Shown in pieces: positions 20,480-29,580 of a DNA stretch of 64,000 bases (its first letter is position 1; every line of letters begins with the position of its first letter). Under the pieces are notes generated by a model, which saw only the letters and a list, made by a program, of their open reading frames with translations, had not been told where the DNA came from and did not search any database. This stretch comes from Ancylobacter amanitiformis (GTDB lineage: Bacteria; Pseudomonadota; Alphaproteobacteria; Rhizobiales; Xanthobacteraceae), in NCBI RefSeq assembly GCF_030814815.1, contig NZ_JAUSVR010000015.1, positions 1 through 64,000 of the forward strand, in the 5' to 3' direction. Position numbers and translations under genes: made by a program.

Positions 20480-21373
20480 GTGCTCGCGCCCAATCTCGAC
20501 GCCGCCCAGCCGCTGGAGATCGCTGCCGCCGATTACGAGATCGTGCGCCGGGCGGTGGAATACGTGAATCTGCGCTTCCGCGACCAGCCGGAGGTGGAGG
20601 AGATCGCCCGCGCCGCAGGCGTGCCTCCGCGCGCGCTGACCGAGCTGTTCCGCCGCTGGTGCGGCCTCACGCCGAAGGATTTCCTGCAGGCGGTGACGAT
20701 CGACGCCGCCCGCCGGGTGCTGTCGCAGTCCGACAATGTGCTCGACGCCGCCTATGAGCTTGGTCTGTCCGGTCCCGGCCGGCTGCACGACCTGTTCGTC
20801 GTGCATGAGAGCATGTCGCCCGGCGAATGGAAGACCGGCGGCGCCGGCCTGGTCATCCGCTACGGCTTCCATGCCTCGCAGTTCGGCAAGGCGCTGGCCA
20901 TGGTCGCGCCGCGCGGCCTGTGCGGTCTCGCCTTCGCCGACGAGGGCGAGGAGGAGCCGGCGCTGGCCGACATGCGCCGGCGCTGGCCGAACGCCATCTA
21001 TATCGAGGATCCGTTGGCGACGGCGCCCTACGCGGCGCGCATCTTCGACGCCCGCGCCTGGAGCGCCAATGATCCGCTGCGCATCGTGTTCATCGGCACG
21101 GATTTCGAGGTGCAGGTATGGGAGACGCTGATGCGCATTCCCATGGGCAAGGCGACCACCTATTCCAGCATCGCCGGCTGTGTCGAGCGGCCCAAGGCGG
21201 CGCGCGCGGTGGGCGCGGCGGTCGGCAAGAATCCGATCTCCTTCGTCGTGCCGTGCCATCGCGTGATCGGCAAGAATGGCGACCTCACCGGCTATCACTG
21301 GGGGCTCACCCGCAAGCGGGCGATACTGGGCTGGGAGGCCGGCCGGCTGTGCAAGGCGTGGGGCGGGCTTTAG
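20480..21373 (+). CDS. Ada-like protein: AraC-type HTH fused to O6-methylguanine methyltransferase
   Basis: DNA-alkylation repair protein that transfers a methyl group from O6-methylguanine to its own cysteine and may also regulate. The start is a GTG at 20480 behind AGGAGGAG. Residues about 20-100 form an AraC-type helix-turn-helix region (VEEIARAAGVPPRALTELF), and about 205-297 form the methyltransferase domain with the acceptor C259 in FVVPCHRVIG and the Arg-finger region ARAVGAAVGKNP. The N-terminal zinc domain of classical Ada, whose cysteine senses methylphosphotriesters, is absent, so the usual activation switch is missing. Such two-domain forms are known in alphaproteobacteria. Confidence 0.93.
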   Translation: MLAPNLDAAQPLEIAAADYEIVRRAVEYVNLRFRDQPEVEEIARAAGVPPRALTELFRRWCGLTPKDFLQAVTIDAARRVLSQSDNVLDAAYELGLSGPGRLHDLFVVHESMSPGEWKTGGAGLVIRYGFHASQFGKALAMVAPRGLCGLAFADEGEEEPALADMRRRWPNAIYIEDPLATAPYAARIFDARAWSANDPLRIVFIGTDFEVQVWETLMRIPMGKATTYSSIAGCVERPKAARAVGAAVGKNPISFVVPCHRVIGKNGDLTGYHWGLTRKRAILGWEAGRLCKAWGGL

Positions 21374-21465
21374 AGCGTCCTCAAACGCACTGGATTCCGG
21401 TTCGCGTGATGAATTCGCGCCAAGCCAAGAACCCGGAGCATTCCGGTGAACTGGAATGCTCCGGG
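21372..21465. repeat. Dispersed intergenic repeat, copy 1, with 13-bp inverted repeat
   Basis: Starts at the Ada-like stop. The left part (GCGT..TCA..GCG..TGGAT.CCGGTTCGCGTGA) matches a second copy at 55516-55580; the right part holds a perfect 13-bp inverted repeat (21432-21444 with 21453-21465, 8-base loop). It lies between convergent genes and can act as a hairpin transcript end. The general form recalls a repeat common between genes in Hyphomicrobiales. Confidence 0.7.
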
Positions 21466-21481
21466 CGCCCACGCCGTCCGC

Positions 21482-21823
21482 TCAGTGCACCACTGAATTC
21501 GAGAACAGGTTGATCACCAGCACGCCGGCAACAATGAGGCCGAGGCCGATCAGGGCCGGCGTGTCGAGCTTCTGGCCATAGAAGATCCACGCCACCGCGG
21601 TGATCAGCACGATGCCCAGGCCTGCCCACACCGCATAGGCGATGCCGGTCGGAATGGTGCGCAGCACGATGGACAGGCACCAGAAGGCGATGACATAGCC
21701 CACCAAGGTGATGAGGCTCGGCCCCAGCTTGGTGAGCCCATCCGAGCGCGACATGGCGGTGGTGCCGACAACTTCGGCGGCGATGGCGATCAGAAGCACG
21801 ATATAGGTAGCGAACAAACTCAC
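21482..21823 (-). CDS. Small multidrug resistance (SMR) family transporter
   Basis: Four-helix inner-membrane transporter that works as a dimer and exports cations or guanidinium-like compounds by proton exchange. The 113-residue product begins MSLFATYIVLLIAIAAEVVG with the conserved membrane glutamate in TM1 (AEVVGTTAMSRSDGLT), followed by the SMR signature in TM3 (GIAYAVWAGLGIV). Length is normal. Single gene; the partner subunit found in paired SMR systems is absent. Whether it exports drugs (EmrE-like) or guanidinium (Gdx-like) is not settled; the AYAVWAG form is closer to the EmrE/QacE type. Confidence 0.93.
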   Translation of the reverse strand: MSLFATYIVLLIAIAAEVVGTTAMSRSDGLTKLGPSLITLVGYVIAFWCLSIVLRTIPTGIAYAVWAGLGIVLITAVAWIFYGQKLDTPALIGLGLIVAGVLVINLFSNSVVH

Positions 21824-21919
21824 GGGCAGCCCCTCCGGCGGTAACGCTCACGCCTTGCCCCTTGTCGAGACATCGGCCGATCGACAAGACAACCCCGCCA
21901 AGGCGATGAGGGCCATCCG

Positions 21920-21945
21920 CCCGTCCGGGCCGTTACCCGGACGGG
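21920..21945. repeat. 10-bp inverted repeat downstream of gpmA
   Basis: CCCGTCCGGG and CCCGGACGGG enclose a 6-base loop about 110 bases past the gpmA stop. No T-run; a possible Rho-assisted or processing hairpin. Confidence 0.45.
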
Positions 21946-22055
21946 TCACGCCCCCATGCCTGTCCGCTGACAGAGCGTTCGCGGGACGGGCATGAGGCTT
22001 CGTGGCGGCGTGCTCTCATGGCACGGATCGGTTTCCGGCTCGCTGGGCAACCCCG

Positions 22056-22679
22056 TCAACCCGCGAGGTCGACCACGCTCTCCACCGTGGAATCGGCCTT
22101 CAGCCGGTAGATCACCGGCACGCCGGTGGCGAGTTCGCGCTTCATGATGCTCTCGGGGCTATGCCTCTCCAGCACCATGATCAGCGCGCGCAGCGAATTG
22201 CCGTGCGCGGCGACCAGCACGCGGTTGCCCTGCAGCACCTTGGGCAGGATCTCGGTGACGTAATAGGGCAGGGCGCGGGCGACCGTGTCCTTGAGGCTCT
22301 CGCCGCCGGGTGGGGGCACGTCATAGGAGCGACGCCAGACATGCACCTGCTCCTCGCCCCATTTGACGCGGGCATCGTCCTTGTTCAGGCCGGCGAGGTC
22401 GCCATAGTCGCGCTCGTTGAGCGCCTGGTCGCGGATGATGGGCAGGCCGGTCTGGCCGAGTTCGCCGAGCGCGAGGTCGAGCGTGCGCTGCGCCCGCGAG
22501 AGCGCCGAGGTGAAGGCGATGTCGAACTGGTAGCCATCCGCCTTCAGCCGCTGGCCGGCCTTCAGCGCCTCCTCGACGCCCAGCGGCGTGAGGTCGGGGT
22601 CGCGCCAGCCGGTGAACAGGTTCTTCAGGTTCCACTCGCTCTGGCCGTGGCGGACGAGGACGAGAAGGCGTTCGGTCAT
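22056..22679 (-). CDS. gpmA: 2,3-bisphosphoglycerate-dependent phosphoglycerate mutase
   Basis: Interconverts 3- and 2-phosphoglycerate in glycolysis and gluconeogenesis. The 207-residue product has the histidine phosphatase signature [10 protein letters not shown] with the phosphorylated His11, the [10 protein letters not shown] loop, [12 protein letters not shown] with the catalytic glutamate, and the second catalytic His in AAHGNSLRA. It is the short alphaproteobacterial form. Lies 47 bases downstream of dapB in the same direction, so the two are probably cotranscribed. Confidence 0.96.
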   Translation of the reverse strand: MTERLLVLVRHGQSEWNLKNLFTGWRDPDLTPLGVEEALKAGQRLKADGYQFDIAFTSALSRAQRTLDLALGELGQTGLPIIRDQALNERDYGDLAGLNKDDARVKWGEEQVHVWRRSYDVPPPGGESLKDTVARALPYYVTEILPKVLQGNRVLVAAHGNSLRALIMVLERHSPESIMKRELATGVPVIYRLKADSTVESVVDLAG

Positions 22680-22726
22680 CGTGTCGGTCTCCTGCAGGGC
22701 GGGCGGTTGGTGGCGAAGGGTCCGTG

Positions 22727-23542
22727 TCAGATGTCGCTGAGGCCGAGCACGTCGGCCATGGAATACAGTCCCGGCTTGCGCCCGCGCGCCCAGCGCGCGG
22801 CGGCGATGGCGCCGCGGGCGAAGATACCGCGGTCTTCCGCCTTGTGGGCGAGTTCGATGCGCTCGGCGGGGCCGGCGAAGATCACGTTGTGTTCGCCCAC
22901 CACCGTGCCGCCGCGCAGCGTGGCGAAGCCGATATCGCCGGGGCGGCGGGCGCCGGTGTGGCCGTGGCGCGTGAAGACGCCCTGCGTGTCGAGGTCGACG
23001 CCGCGTCCCTCCGCCGCCGCGCGCCCCAGCAGCAGCGCGGTACCCGAGGGCGCGTCGATCTTGGCGCGGTGGTGCATTTCCACCACTTCGATGTCGAAAT
23101 CCTCGTCCAGCGTGCGCGCCACGCGCTTCACCAGCGCGGCGAGCAGATTGACGCCGAGGCTCATATTGCCGGACTTGACGATCGGAGCGTGCCGCGCCGC
23201 CGCGTCGATCTTCGCCTCATCTTCCGCAGTGAGGCCGGTCGTGCCGATCACATGGGCGATACGGGCCTGCGCGGCCAGCGCGGCATAGGCGATGCTGGCC
23301 TGCGGAATGGTGAAGTCGATCACCCCCTCGGCGGCGGCGAAGGCGGTGAGCGCGTCCTCGCTCACCGGCACACCGAAGGCCGGCAGGCCGACCAGTTCGC
23401 CGACATCGCGGCCGATCGTGTCGGCGCCGGCGGTATCGATCGCGGCCGACAGCACGAGGTCGGGCGCTTCCGCGATGGCCCGGATGACGGTGCGGCCCAT
23501 ACGGCCCCCCGCACCCACGACAACGAGCCGCATCTGCGTCAT
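22727..23542 (-). CDS. dapB: 4-hydroxy-tetrahydrodipicolinate reductase
   Basis: NAD(P)H-dependent enzyme of the diaminopimelate/lysine pathway. The 271-residue protein starts with the nucleotide motif [13 protein letters not shown], contains [11 protein letters not shown], the active-site [14 protein letters not shown] (general acid His and Lys) and the substrate-binding SGNMSLGVN. Transcribed away from ilvB; its start faces the ilvB promoter region. Confidence 0.97.
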   Translation of the reverse strand: MTQMRLVVVGAGGRMGRTVIRAIAEAPDLVLSAAIDTAGADTIGRDVGELVGLPAFGVPVSEDALTAFAAAEGVIDFTIPQASIAYAALAAQARIAHVIGTTGLTAEDEAKIDAAARHAPIVKSGNMSLGVNLLAALVKRVARTLDEDFDIEVVEMHHRAKIDAPSGTALLLGRAAAEGRGVDLDTQGVFTRHGHTGARRPGDIGFATLRGGTVVGEHNVIFAGPAERIELAHKAEDRGIFARGAIAAARWARGRKPGLYSMADVLGLSDI

Positions 23543-23642
23543 GTCCGTGATCTCTCTCCGCTCCCAACGGCGTATAGCGGCGTTCCGGTGTCACGAAAAG
23601 TGCTTGATCGTTGCTCATTCTGCGCGATGATCTGCCCATGGC

Positions 23643-23671
23643 TTGACGTCAGGCGTTGGCGCCTGTACAGG
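23643..23671 (+). promoter_or_regulatory. Promoter of the ilvB leader
   Basis: TTGACG (23643-23648), a 17-base spacer, then TACAGG (23666-23671). It lies about 30 bases before the leader-peptide start, as expected for an attenuated operon. Confidence 0.7.
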
Positions 23672-23702
23672 TCGCGCAACTTTTTGAAGGAGCGGCGCCG
23701 CA

Positions 23703-23759
23703 ATGCGCAATAAAATTACCCTTATCGTAGGATGGCGCGTCGCCGCGGAGCTTGCCTGA
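23703..23759 (+). CDS. ilvL: ilvB leader peptide (attenuation)
   Basis: An 18-residue open frame, MRNKITLIVGWRVAAELA, with an AAGGAG ribosome site about ten bases upstream. It contains the run Ile-Thr-Leu-Ile-Val written in codons rare for this GC-rich genome (ATT, CTT, GTA), followed by more Val and Leu. It sits between the promoter and a T-ending hairpin just ahead of acetolactate synthase. In other bacteria such leaders stall ribosomes when branched-chain aminoacyl-tRNAs are scarce, letting the operon be read. Too short for automatic gene calling. Confidence 0.82.
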   Translation: MRNKITLIVGWRVAAELA

Positions 23760-23812
23760 GGGCTGCTCCGCCAAACGGTGACGCGCGAAATTGGCCCCTT
23801 ACGGGGCCTTTT
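23736..23812 (+). promoter_or_regulatory. Attenuator of ilvB: alternative hairpins and terminator
   Basis: The terminator is GGCCCC (23793-23798), a TTAC loop, GGGGCC (23803-23808) and T4GAT4. Upstream, GCGGAGC (23745-23751) pairs with GCTCCGC (23764-23770), and CGCGTCGCC (23736-23744) can pair with GGTGACGCG (23777-23785). These overlap the leader codons, so ribosome position would decide which fold forms. The exact antiterminator pairing is inference. Confidence 0.68.
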
Positions 23813-23868
23813 GATTTTCTGGACCCCCGCAACGGCCAAGACCGAATAAAGCTCAGAGGAACACGACC

Positions 23869-25629
23869 ATGATGCGCGAGATGACCGGCGCCGAAATGGT
23901 GATGCAGGCGCTGATCGATCAGGGCGTCGAACACATGTTCGGCTATCCCGGCGGCGCCGTGCTGCCGATCTATGACGCCATGTTCCACCAGAACCAGGTT
24001 CGTCACGTTCTCGTGCGCCACGAGCAGGGCGCGGTGCACATGGCGGAAGGCTATGCGCGCTCCTCCGGCAAGGTCGGCGTCGTGCTCGTCACCTCCGGCC
24101 CCGGCGCGACCAATGCCGTCACCGGCCTCACCGACGCGCTGCTCGATTCCATCCCGCTGGTCTGCATTACCGGCCAGGTGCCGACGCACCTGATCGGCAC
24201 GGATGCCTTCCAGGAATGCGACACGGTCGGCATCACGCGGCCCTGCACCAAGCACAATTATCTGGTGCGGGACATCAACGATCTCGCCCGCGTGCTGCAC
24301 GAGGCCTTCTATGTCGCGCAGAACGGCCGTCCGGGCCCGGTCGTGGTCGACATCCCCAAGGACATCCAGTTCGCGCGCGGCATGTATGTCGGCCCGGAGA
24401 ACATCGAGCACAAGACCTACAAGCCGCGCCTCAAGGGCGACCCGGAGAAGATCCGCCAGGCGGTGGAACTGCTGGCCAGGGCGAAGCGGCCGGTGTTCTA
24501 CACCGGCGGCGGCGTCATCAATTCCGGCCCGGAGGCGAGCCGCCTGCTGCGCGAACTCGCCCGGCTCACCGGCCATCCCGTCACGTCGACGCTGATGGGG
24601 CTGGGGGCCTATCCGGCGGCGGACAAGCAGTGGCTCGGCATGCTCGGCATGCACGGCACCTATGAAGCCAACATGGCGATGCATGATTGCGACGTCATGG
24701 TGTGCGTCGGCGCGCGCTTCGACGATCGCATCACCGGCCGGGTGGATGCCTTCTCGCCGCATTCGAAGAAGATCCATATCGACATCGATCCGTCCTCGAT
24801 CAACAAGAACGTCAAGATCGACCTGCCCATCATCGGCGACGTGAAGCACGTCCTCGAGGATATGCTGACGCTCTGGCGGGCGATGAAGATCGAGCCGGAC
24901 CGGCGCGCCATCGCCGACTGGTGGGTGCAGATCGAGAAGTGGCGCGCCCGCAAGTCGCTCGCCTTCACCGCGTCCGATCGCATCATCAAGCCGCAGCAGG
25001 CCATCAAGGCGCTGTACGACCAGGTGAAGGACAAGGACGTCTACATCACAACGGAAGTCGGCCAGCACCAGATGTGGGCCGCCCAGCACTTCCATTTCGA
25101 GCAGCCCAACCGCTGGATGACCTCGGGCGGCCTCGGCACCATGGGCTATGGCCTGCCCGCCGCCATCGGCGTGCAGGTGGCCCATCCGGGCAGCCTCGTC
25201 ATCGACATTGCCGGCGAGGCCTCGATCCAGATGTGCCTGCAGGAACTCTCCACCGCGCTGCAGTTCAACCTGCCGGTCAAGATCTTCGTGCTGAACAACG
25301 AATATATGGGCATGGTGCGCCAGTGGCAGGACCTGCTGCATGGCGGGCGCTACTCGCATTCCTATTCGGAATCGCTGCCCGATTTCGTCAAGCTCGCCGA
25401 GGCCTATGGCGCCGTCGGCCTGCGCTGCGCGAACCCGGCCGATCTCGACGCCACCATCGCCGAGATGATCAATGTGGACCGTCCCGTGCTGTTCGATTGC
25501 CTGGTCGACAAGACCGAGAACGTGCTGCCGATGATCCCCTCGGGCAAGCCGCATAACGAGATGATCATGCCCGATCATCCCGAGGCGCTGGACGAGGCGA
25601 TTTCCGAGGAAGGCAAGATGCTGGTGTGA
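23869..25629 (+). CDS. ilvB: Acetolactate synthase large subunit
   Basis: Thiamine-diphosphate enzyme for the first common step of valine, leucine and isoleucine synthesis. The 586-residue protein has the N-terminal TPP domain with the catalytic Glu52 (RHEQGAVHMAEG), the central FAD-binding domain (about 190-340) and the C-terminal pyrophosphate domain with DIAGEASIQM ... LNNEYMGMVRQWQ, where GEA replaces the more usual GDG; I recall this variant from rhizobial enzymes. Preceded by its leader and attenuator; ilvN follows after a repeat-bearing gap of about 200 bp. The two ATGs at the start are equivalent choices. Confidence 0.97.
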   Translation: MMREMTGAEMVMQALIDQGVEHMFGYPGGAVLPIYDAMFHQNQVRHVLVRHEQGAVHMAEGYARSSGKVGVVLVTSGPGATNAVTGLTDALLDSIPLVCITGQVPTHLIGTDAFQECDTVGITRPCTKHNYLVRDINDLARVLHEAFYVAQNGRPGPVVVDIPKDIQFARGMYVGPENIEHKTYKPRLKGDPEKIRQAVELLARAKRPVFYTGGGVINSGPEASRLLRELARLTGHPVTSTLMGLGAYPAADKQWLGMLGMHGTYEANMAMHDCDVMVCVGARFDDRITGRVDAFSPHSKKIHIDIDPSSINKNVKIDLPIIGDVKHVLEDMLTLWRAMKIEPDRRAIADWWVQIEKWRARKSLAFTASDRIIKPQQAIKALYDQVKDKDVYITTEVGQHQMWAAQHFHFEQPNRWMTSGGLGTMGYGLPAAIGVQVAHPGSLVIDIAGEASIQMCLQELSTALQFNLPVKIFVLNNEYMGMVRQWQDLLHGGRYSHSYSESLPDFVKLAEAYGAVGLRCANPADLDATIAEMINVDRPVLFDCLVDKTENVLPMIPSGKPHNEMIMPDHPEALDEAISEEGKMLV

Positions 25630-25639
25630 GGCACCTTAA

Positions 25640-25800
25640 CCTCTCCCCATCGGGGAGAGGTCGACCGCGCAGCGGTCGGGTGAGGGGCGATGCGCCAGTG
25701 ACCCCTCGCCCCACCCCTCTCCCCCGAAGCCGGATATTCCAGCTTCGGCCCTGAGCAACCGAACGCGGCAACAGCCGGGTTCGGGCGGGGAGAGGGGATC
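25640..25800. repeat. REP-like palindromic element between ilvB and ilvN
   Basis: Begins with a 9-bp hairpin CCTCTCCCC/GGGGAGAGG (25640-25660), then CGACCGC...GCGGTCG, and ends with an outer pair CCCTCTCCCC / GGGGAGAGGGG reaching about 25798. Related elements are at 39515-39625 and near 56060-56105. It may stabilise or end part of the ilvB message before ilvN. Confidence 0.75.
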
Positions 25801-25833
25801 TGGCGTGCCGAGACCCAGCCTTCAGAGTGACCC

Positions 25834-26349
25834 ATGCCCCCCATCCAAGAGCCTGCCGAACGCCATACCCTCTCGCTGCTGGTCGACAACGAGCCGGGCG
25901 TTCTCGCCCGCATCGTCGGCCTGTTCTCCGGGCGGGGCTACAATATTGACAGCCTGACCGTCTCCGAGGTCAGCCACGATTCCCGGCGCTCGCGCATCAC
26001 CGTGGTCACGACCGGCGCGCCGATGATCATCGAGCAGATCAAGAGCCAGCTCGACCGGCTGGTGCCGGTGCACCGCGTCGTCGATCTCACCGTGATCGGC
26101 AAGGCGGTCGAGCGCGAACTCGCGCTGATCAAGGTGCGCGGCAAGGGCGAGATCCGGCAGGAGGCGCTGCTGATCGCCGACAGCTTCCGCGCCCGCACCG
26201 TCGACACGACGCTGGAGAGCTTCGTGTTCGAGATCACCGGCAAGCCGGACAAGATCGACCAGTTCGTCTCGCTGCTGGAGCCGCTCGGCCTTGTCGAAGT
26301 GTCGCGCACCGGCGTCGCCGCCATCGGGCGCGGGCCCGACGCCATGTGA
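25834..26349 (+). CDS. ilvN: Acetolactate synthase small (regulatory) subunit
   Basis: Regulatory subunit that binds valine and activates IlvB. The 171-residue protein has an N-terminal ACT domain (HTLSLLVDNEPGVLARIVGLF... GRGYNIDSLTVS) at about 8-85 and the conserved C-terminal half starting REALLIADSFRAR-like sequence with the second ferredoxin-like fold. Same strand as ilvB across the repeat element. Confidence 0.97.
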   Translation: MPPIQEPAERHTLSLLVDNEPGVLARIVGLFSGRGYNIDSLTVSEVSHDSRRSRITVVTTGAPMIIEQIKSQLDRLVPVHRVVDLTVIGKAVERELALIKVRGKGEIRQEALLIADSFRARTVDTTLESFVFEITGKPDKIDQFVSLLEPLGLVEVSRTGVAAIGRGPDAM

Positions 26350-26358
26350 GCGCGAGGT

Positions 26359-26378
26359 GCGGGCCCGGCCGGGCCCGC
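26359..26378. repeat. 20-bp perfect palindrome after ilvN
   Basis: GCGGGCCCGGCCGGGCCCGC lies ten bases beyond the ilvN stop. No T-run follows; it may form a stable 3' hairpin for the ilvBN message. Confidence 0.5.
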
Positions 26379-26433
26379 GGGAGCGGGATTGGAAGGCGGG
26401 GCGGGGAGCGCGACGTCGTTGAGTGAACGCAGC

Positions 26434-27360
26434 ATGGCCGCGCCGGCGATGGCCCGCGGCAAGCCCTTCTGGCTGCGGGCGGCGCCGTTCCTGTTCCTGC
26501 TGCTCTGGTCGGGCGGTTTCGCGGTCGGCAAGATCGGCATCCTGTCGACCGGGCCGTTCACCCTGCTCGCCCTGCGCTACGGGCTGGTGCTGGTGGTGCT
26601 GCTGCCGCTTCTCGCCTGGTTTCGCCCGGCGCTGCCGCGCACGCGGCGGGCCTGGCTCAACCTCGTGGTCGTGGGATTCCTCATCCAGGTGCTCTATTTC
26701 GACCTGAGCTATTTCGCCTTCCGCTACGGCATATCGGCCGGCACGCTCGCCCTCATCGCCTCGATGCAGCCGATCGTGGTCGGGCTCGCCGCCCCGCTCA
26801 TCGCCGGCGAGCGGGTGAACGCCCTGCGCTGGGCCGGGCTGGTGCTTGGTCTCGGCGGGGCGGCGCTGGTGATCGTCTCGCGCGCGGCGATCGAGACGGC
26901 CTCACCCGGCGTGCTGGGGCTCGCCGTCGGCGCCCTGCTCGCCATGTCCGCCGCCGCGCTCTACGAGAAGCGGTTCGGCGTCGCCCAGCATCCGCTGGTG
27001 GCCAACAGCGTGCAATATGTCGTCGGCTTCGTCTTCACGCTGCCGCTCGCGCTGATGCTGGATGACGGGCATGTCGACTGGTCGCTGCCCTTCGTGGCGG
27101 CGCTGGCGTACCTGGTCATCGGCAATTCGCTGGTCGCCATCTCGCTCTACCTCGCCATGATCCGCGCGGGGGAAGTCTCCCGCGTGTCGGCGCTGTTCTT
27201 CCTGGTGCCGCCCTGTTCGGCGGTCATCGCCTGGCTGCTGCTGGGGGAGAGGATGCCCCCGCTCGCCTGGGCCGGCATGGCGCTGGCGGCAGGCGGCGTG
27301 GCGCTCGCTTCCGCCCAGCGGCTGCCTTGGCGCGGCGGATTGCCGTGGAAACGGCGGTGA
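26434..27360 (+). CDS. EamA/DMT-family permease
   Basis: Ten-helix inner-membrane transporter of the drug/metabolite transporter superfamily with two EamA repeats (about residues 15-145 and 155-295). Family members export amino acids or other metabolites; location right after ilvBN makes amino-acid export a guess. ATG 26434 is chosen (308 residues); TTG codons at 26389 and just upstream of it are possible. Helices start with LFLLLWSGGFAVGKIGIL, and the second repeat has NSLVAISLYLAMIRAGEVSRV and ALFFLVPPCSAVIAWLLLGE, typical of the family. Followed by the TetR operator region. Confidence 0.88.
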   Translation: MAAPAMARGKPFWLRAAPFLFLLLWSGGFAVGKIGILSTGPFTLLALRYGLVLVVLLPLLAWFRPALPRTRRAWLNLVVVGFLIQVLYFDLSYFAFRYGISAGTLALIASMQPIVVGLAAPLIAGERVNALRWAGLVLGLGGAALVIVSRAAIETASPGVLGLAVGALLAMSAAALYEKRFGVAQHPLVANSVQYVVGFVFTLPLALMLDDGHVDWSLPFVAALAYLVIGNSLVAISLYLAMIRAGEVSRVSALFFLVPPCSAVIAWLLLGERMPPLAWAGMALAAGGVALASAQRLPWRGGLPWKRR

Positions 27361-27418
27361 ATCGGCAGCCCCGGCTTGCAGGCCGCGCTTGCGGGGCGGC
27401 GCGACCTCCTGTAGGAGA

Positions 27419-27433
27419 ACCGTAACGTACGGT
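27419..27433. promoter_or_regulatory. Candidate TetR operator
   Basis: ACCGTA-ACG-TACGGT, a 6-bp inverted repeat with a 3-base centre, 18 bases before the tetR start. It overlaps the repeated unit TACGG-TACGG. Suits autorepression of tetR-ilvC; not proven. Confidence 0.5.
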
Positions 27434-27450
27434 ACGGTGTTTTCAAGCCC

Positions 27451-28122
27451 ATGGCGACGCAGCACGACTCCCAAGGCGAGGCGCTGACAGAGCGGCAGCA
27501 GGCCGTTCTCGATGCCGTTCTCGCGCTGATGGTCGAGAAGGGCGGCGACCTGACGATGACGGCGGTGGCGCGCCGGGCGAGCTGTTCGAAGGAAACGCTC
27601 TACAAATGGTTCGGCGACCGCGACGGGCTGCTGACCGCCACGGTGCGCTGGCAGGCCTCGAAGGTGCGCGCCGGCAATTATGATCGCCAGCGGCTCGACG
27701 TCTCGGCGCTGCGCGACAGCCTGGTCCGCTTCGCCGCCAACTGGCTGTCGGTCATTTCCAGCCCGACCTCCATCGCGCTGAACCGCCTTGCCATCGCGCA
27801 GGGCGGCAAGGGGGACAAGGGCGCCAGCAATCTCGGCGCCATCGTGCTGGCGAATGGGCGGTTCGCCATTGGCGAACGTCTGAGGCCGGTCTTCGAGGCC
27901 GGCCGCGAGGCCGGGCTCATCGCCTTCACGGATACCGAGACCGCGTTCCGCACCTTTATCGGCCTGGTCGGGCGGGACGTGCAGATCCGCCTGCTGCTCG
28001 GCGACACGCTCGACCTGGCCGGGCCGGAGATCGAGCGCGACGCGGCGCGCGCCACCGACCAGTTTCTCGCTCTCTACGGCACGGGAGACAATGCTCCCCG
28101 CCGCCCCACGATCCACGCGTGA
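27451..28122 (+). CDS. TetR/AcrR-family regulator upstream of ilvC
   Basis: DNA-binding repressor of the TetR type. The 223-residue protein has the N-terminal helix-turn-helix (about 14-62; LTMTAVARRASCSKETLYKWFGDRDGLL) and a helical ligand domain of the AefR/C-terminal type. It ends 15 bases before ilvC on the same strand, so it is likely cotranscribed and may tune ilvC. An inverted repeat just upstream is a plausible operator. The ligand is unknown; a branched-chain amino acid intermediate is a guess from position. Confidence 0.9.
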   Translation: MATQHDSQGEALTERQQAVLDAVLALMVEKGGDLTMTAVARRASCSKETLYKWFGDRDGLLTATVRWQASKVRAGNYDRQRLDVSALRDSLVRFAANWLSVISSPTSIALNRLAIAQGGKGDKGASNLGAIVLANGRFAIGERLRPVFEAGREAGLIAFTDTETAFRTFIGLVGRDVQIRLLLGDTLDLAGPEIERDAARATDQFLALYGTGDNAPRRPTIHA

Positions 28123-29157
<1,035 letters not shown>

Positions 29158-29199
29158 CGAATCAAACGCGTTGCAGGCTGTCAACCGGTATTTAACTGG

Positions 29200-29215
29200 A
29201 CACTACATGTAGTGT
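29200..29215. promoter_or_regulatory. Perfect 16-bp palindrome upstream of brnT
   Basis: ACACTACATGTAGTGT reads the same on both strands and lies about 50 bases before the toxin start in an AT-richer gap. Strong candidate operator for the toxin-antitoxin genes. Confidence 0.65.
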
Positions 29216-29262
29216 GGCGGCCTTACCGGAGTTAAATTCTCCCTATCAGCAAACAGGTTTTG

Positions 29263-29580
29263 ATGATGGGCGAGACGGACGACTTCGAATGGGACGATGA
29301 CAAGGACGCGGCAAACCGTGCCAATCGCGGTTTGCCGCTCCTCTTTGCGGCGCTGATGTTCGACGGCCGCGAAAAGACGGAAGACATCTCCGACAAATCA
29401 CCATTGGACGAGGCGCGCTTCGAAACCATGGCCGAAGTCGAGGGACGCATGTTATTCTGCGTTTGGCATTGGAGAGATGCGCGTCGTCGCCTTATCTCGC
29501 TAAGGGTCGCCAATCGGAGTGAACGGCGTGCCTACCAAGAAGCAATTGGAAGAGGCGGATCGTCTCGCAAAGGAATTTGA
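29263..29580 (+). CDS. brnT: BrnT-type toxin of a type II toxin-antitoxin pair
   Basis: RelE-like ribonuclease toxin that blocks translation in characterised members. The 105-residue product keeps the family start FEWDDDKDAANRANRG (consensus FEWDxxKxxxNxxKHG), the hydrophobic FAALMFD stretch and the C-terminal RRLISLRVANRSERRAYQEA that carries the RNase fold's basic residues. The HG of the consensus is RG here. A TTG at 29260 and a second ATG at 29266 are alternative starts. The antitoxin gene overlaps its 3' end by about 60 bases. Lower GC than the flanking core genes, suggesting transfer. Confidence 0.85.
   Translation: MMGETDDFEWDDDKDAANRANRGLPLLFAALMFDGREKTEDISDKSPLDEARFETMAEVEGRMLFCVWHWRDARRRLISLRVANRSERRAYQEAIGRGGSSRKGI

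Noticed and set aside
18959-21373. An 804-codon plus-strand open frame covering nth, DUF2244 and the Ada-like gene
   Set aside because: Only its end (from GTG 20480) is the real Ada-like gene. The first 500 codons are antisense to nth or out of frame with DUF2244.
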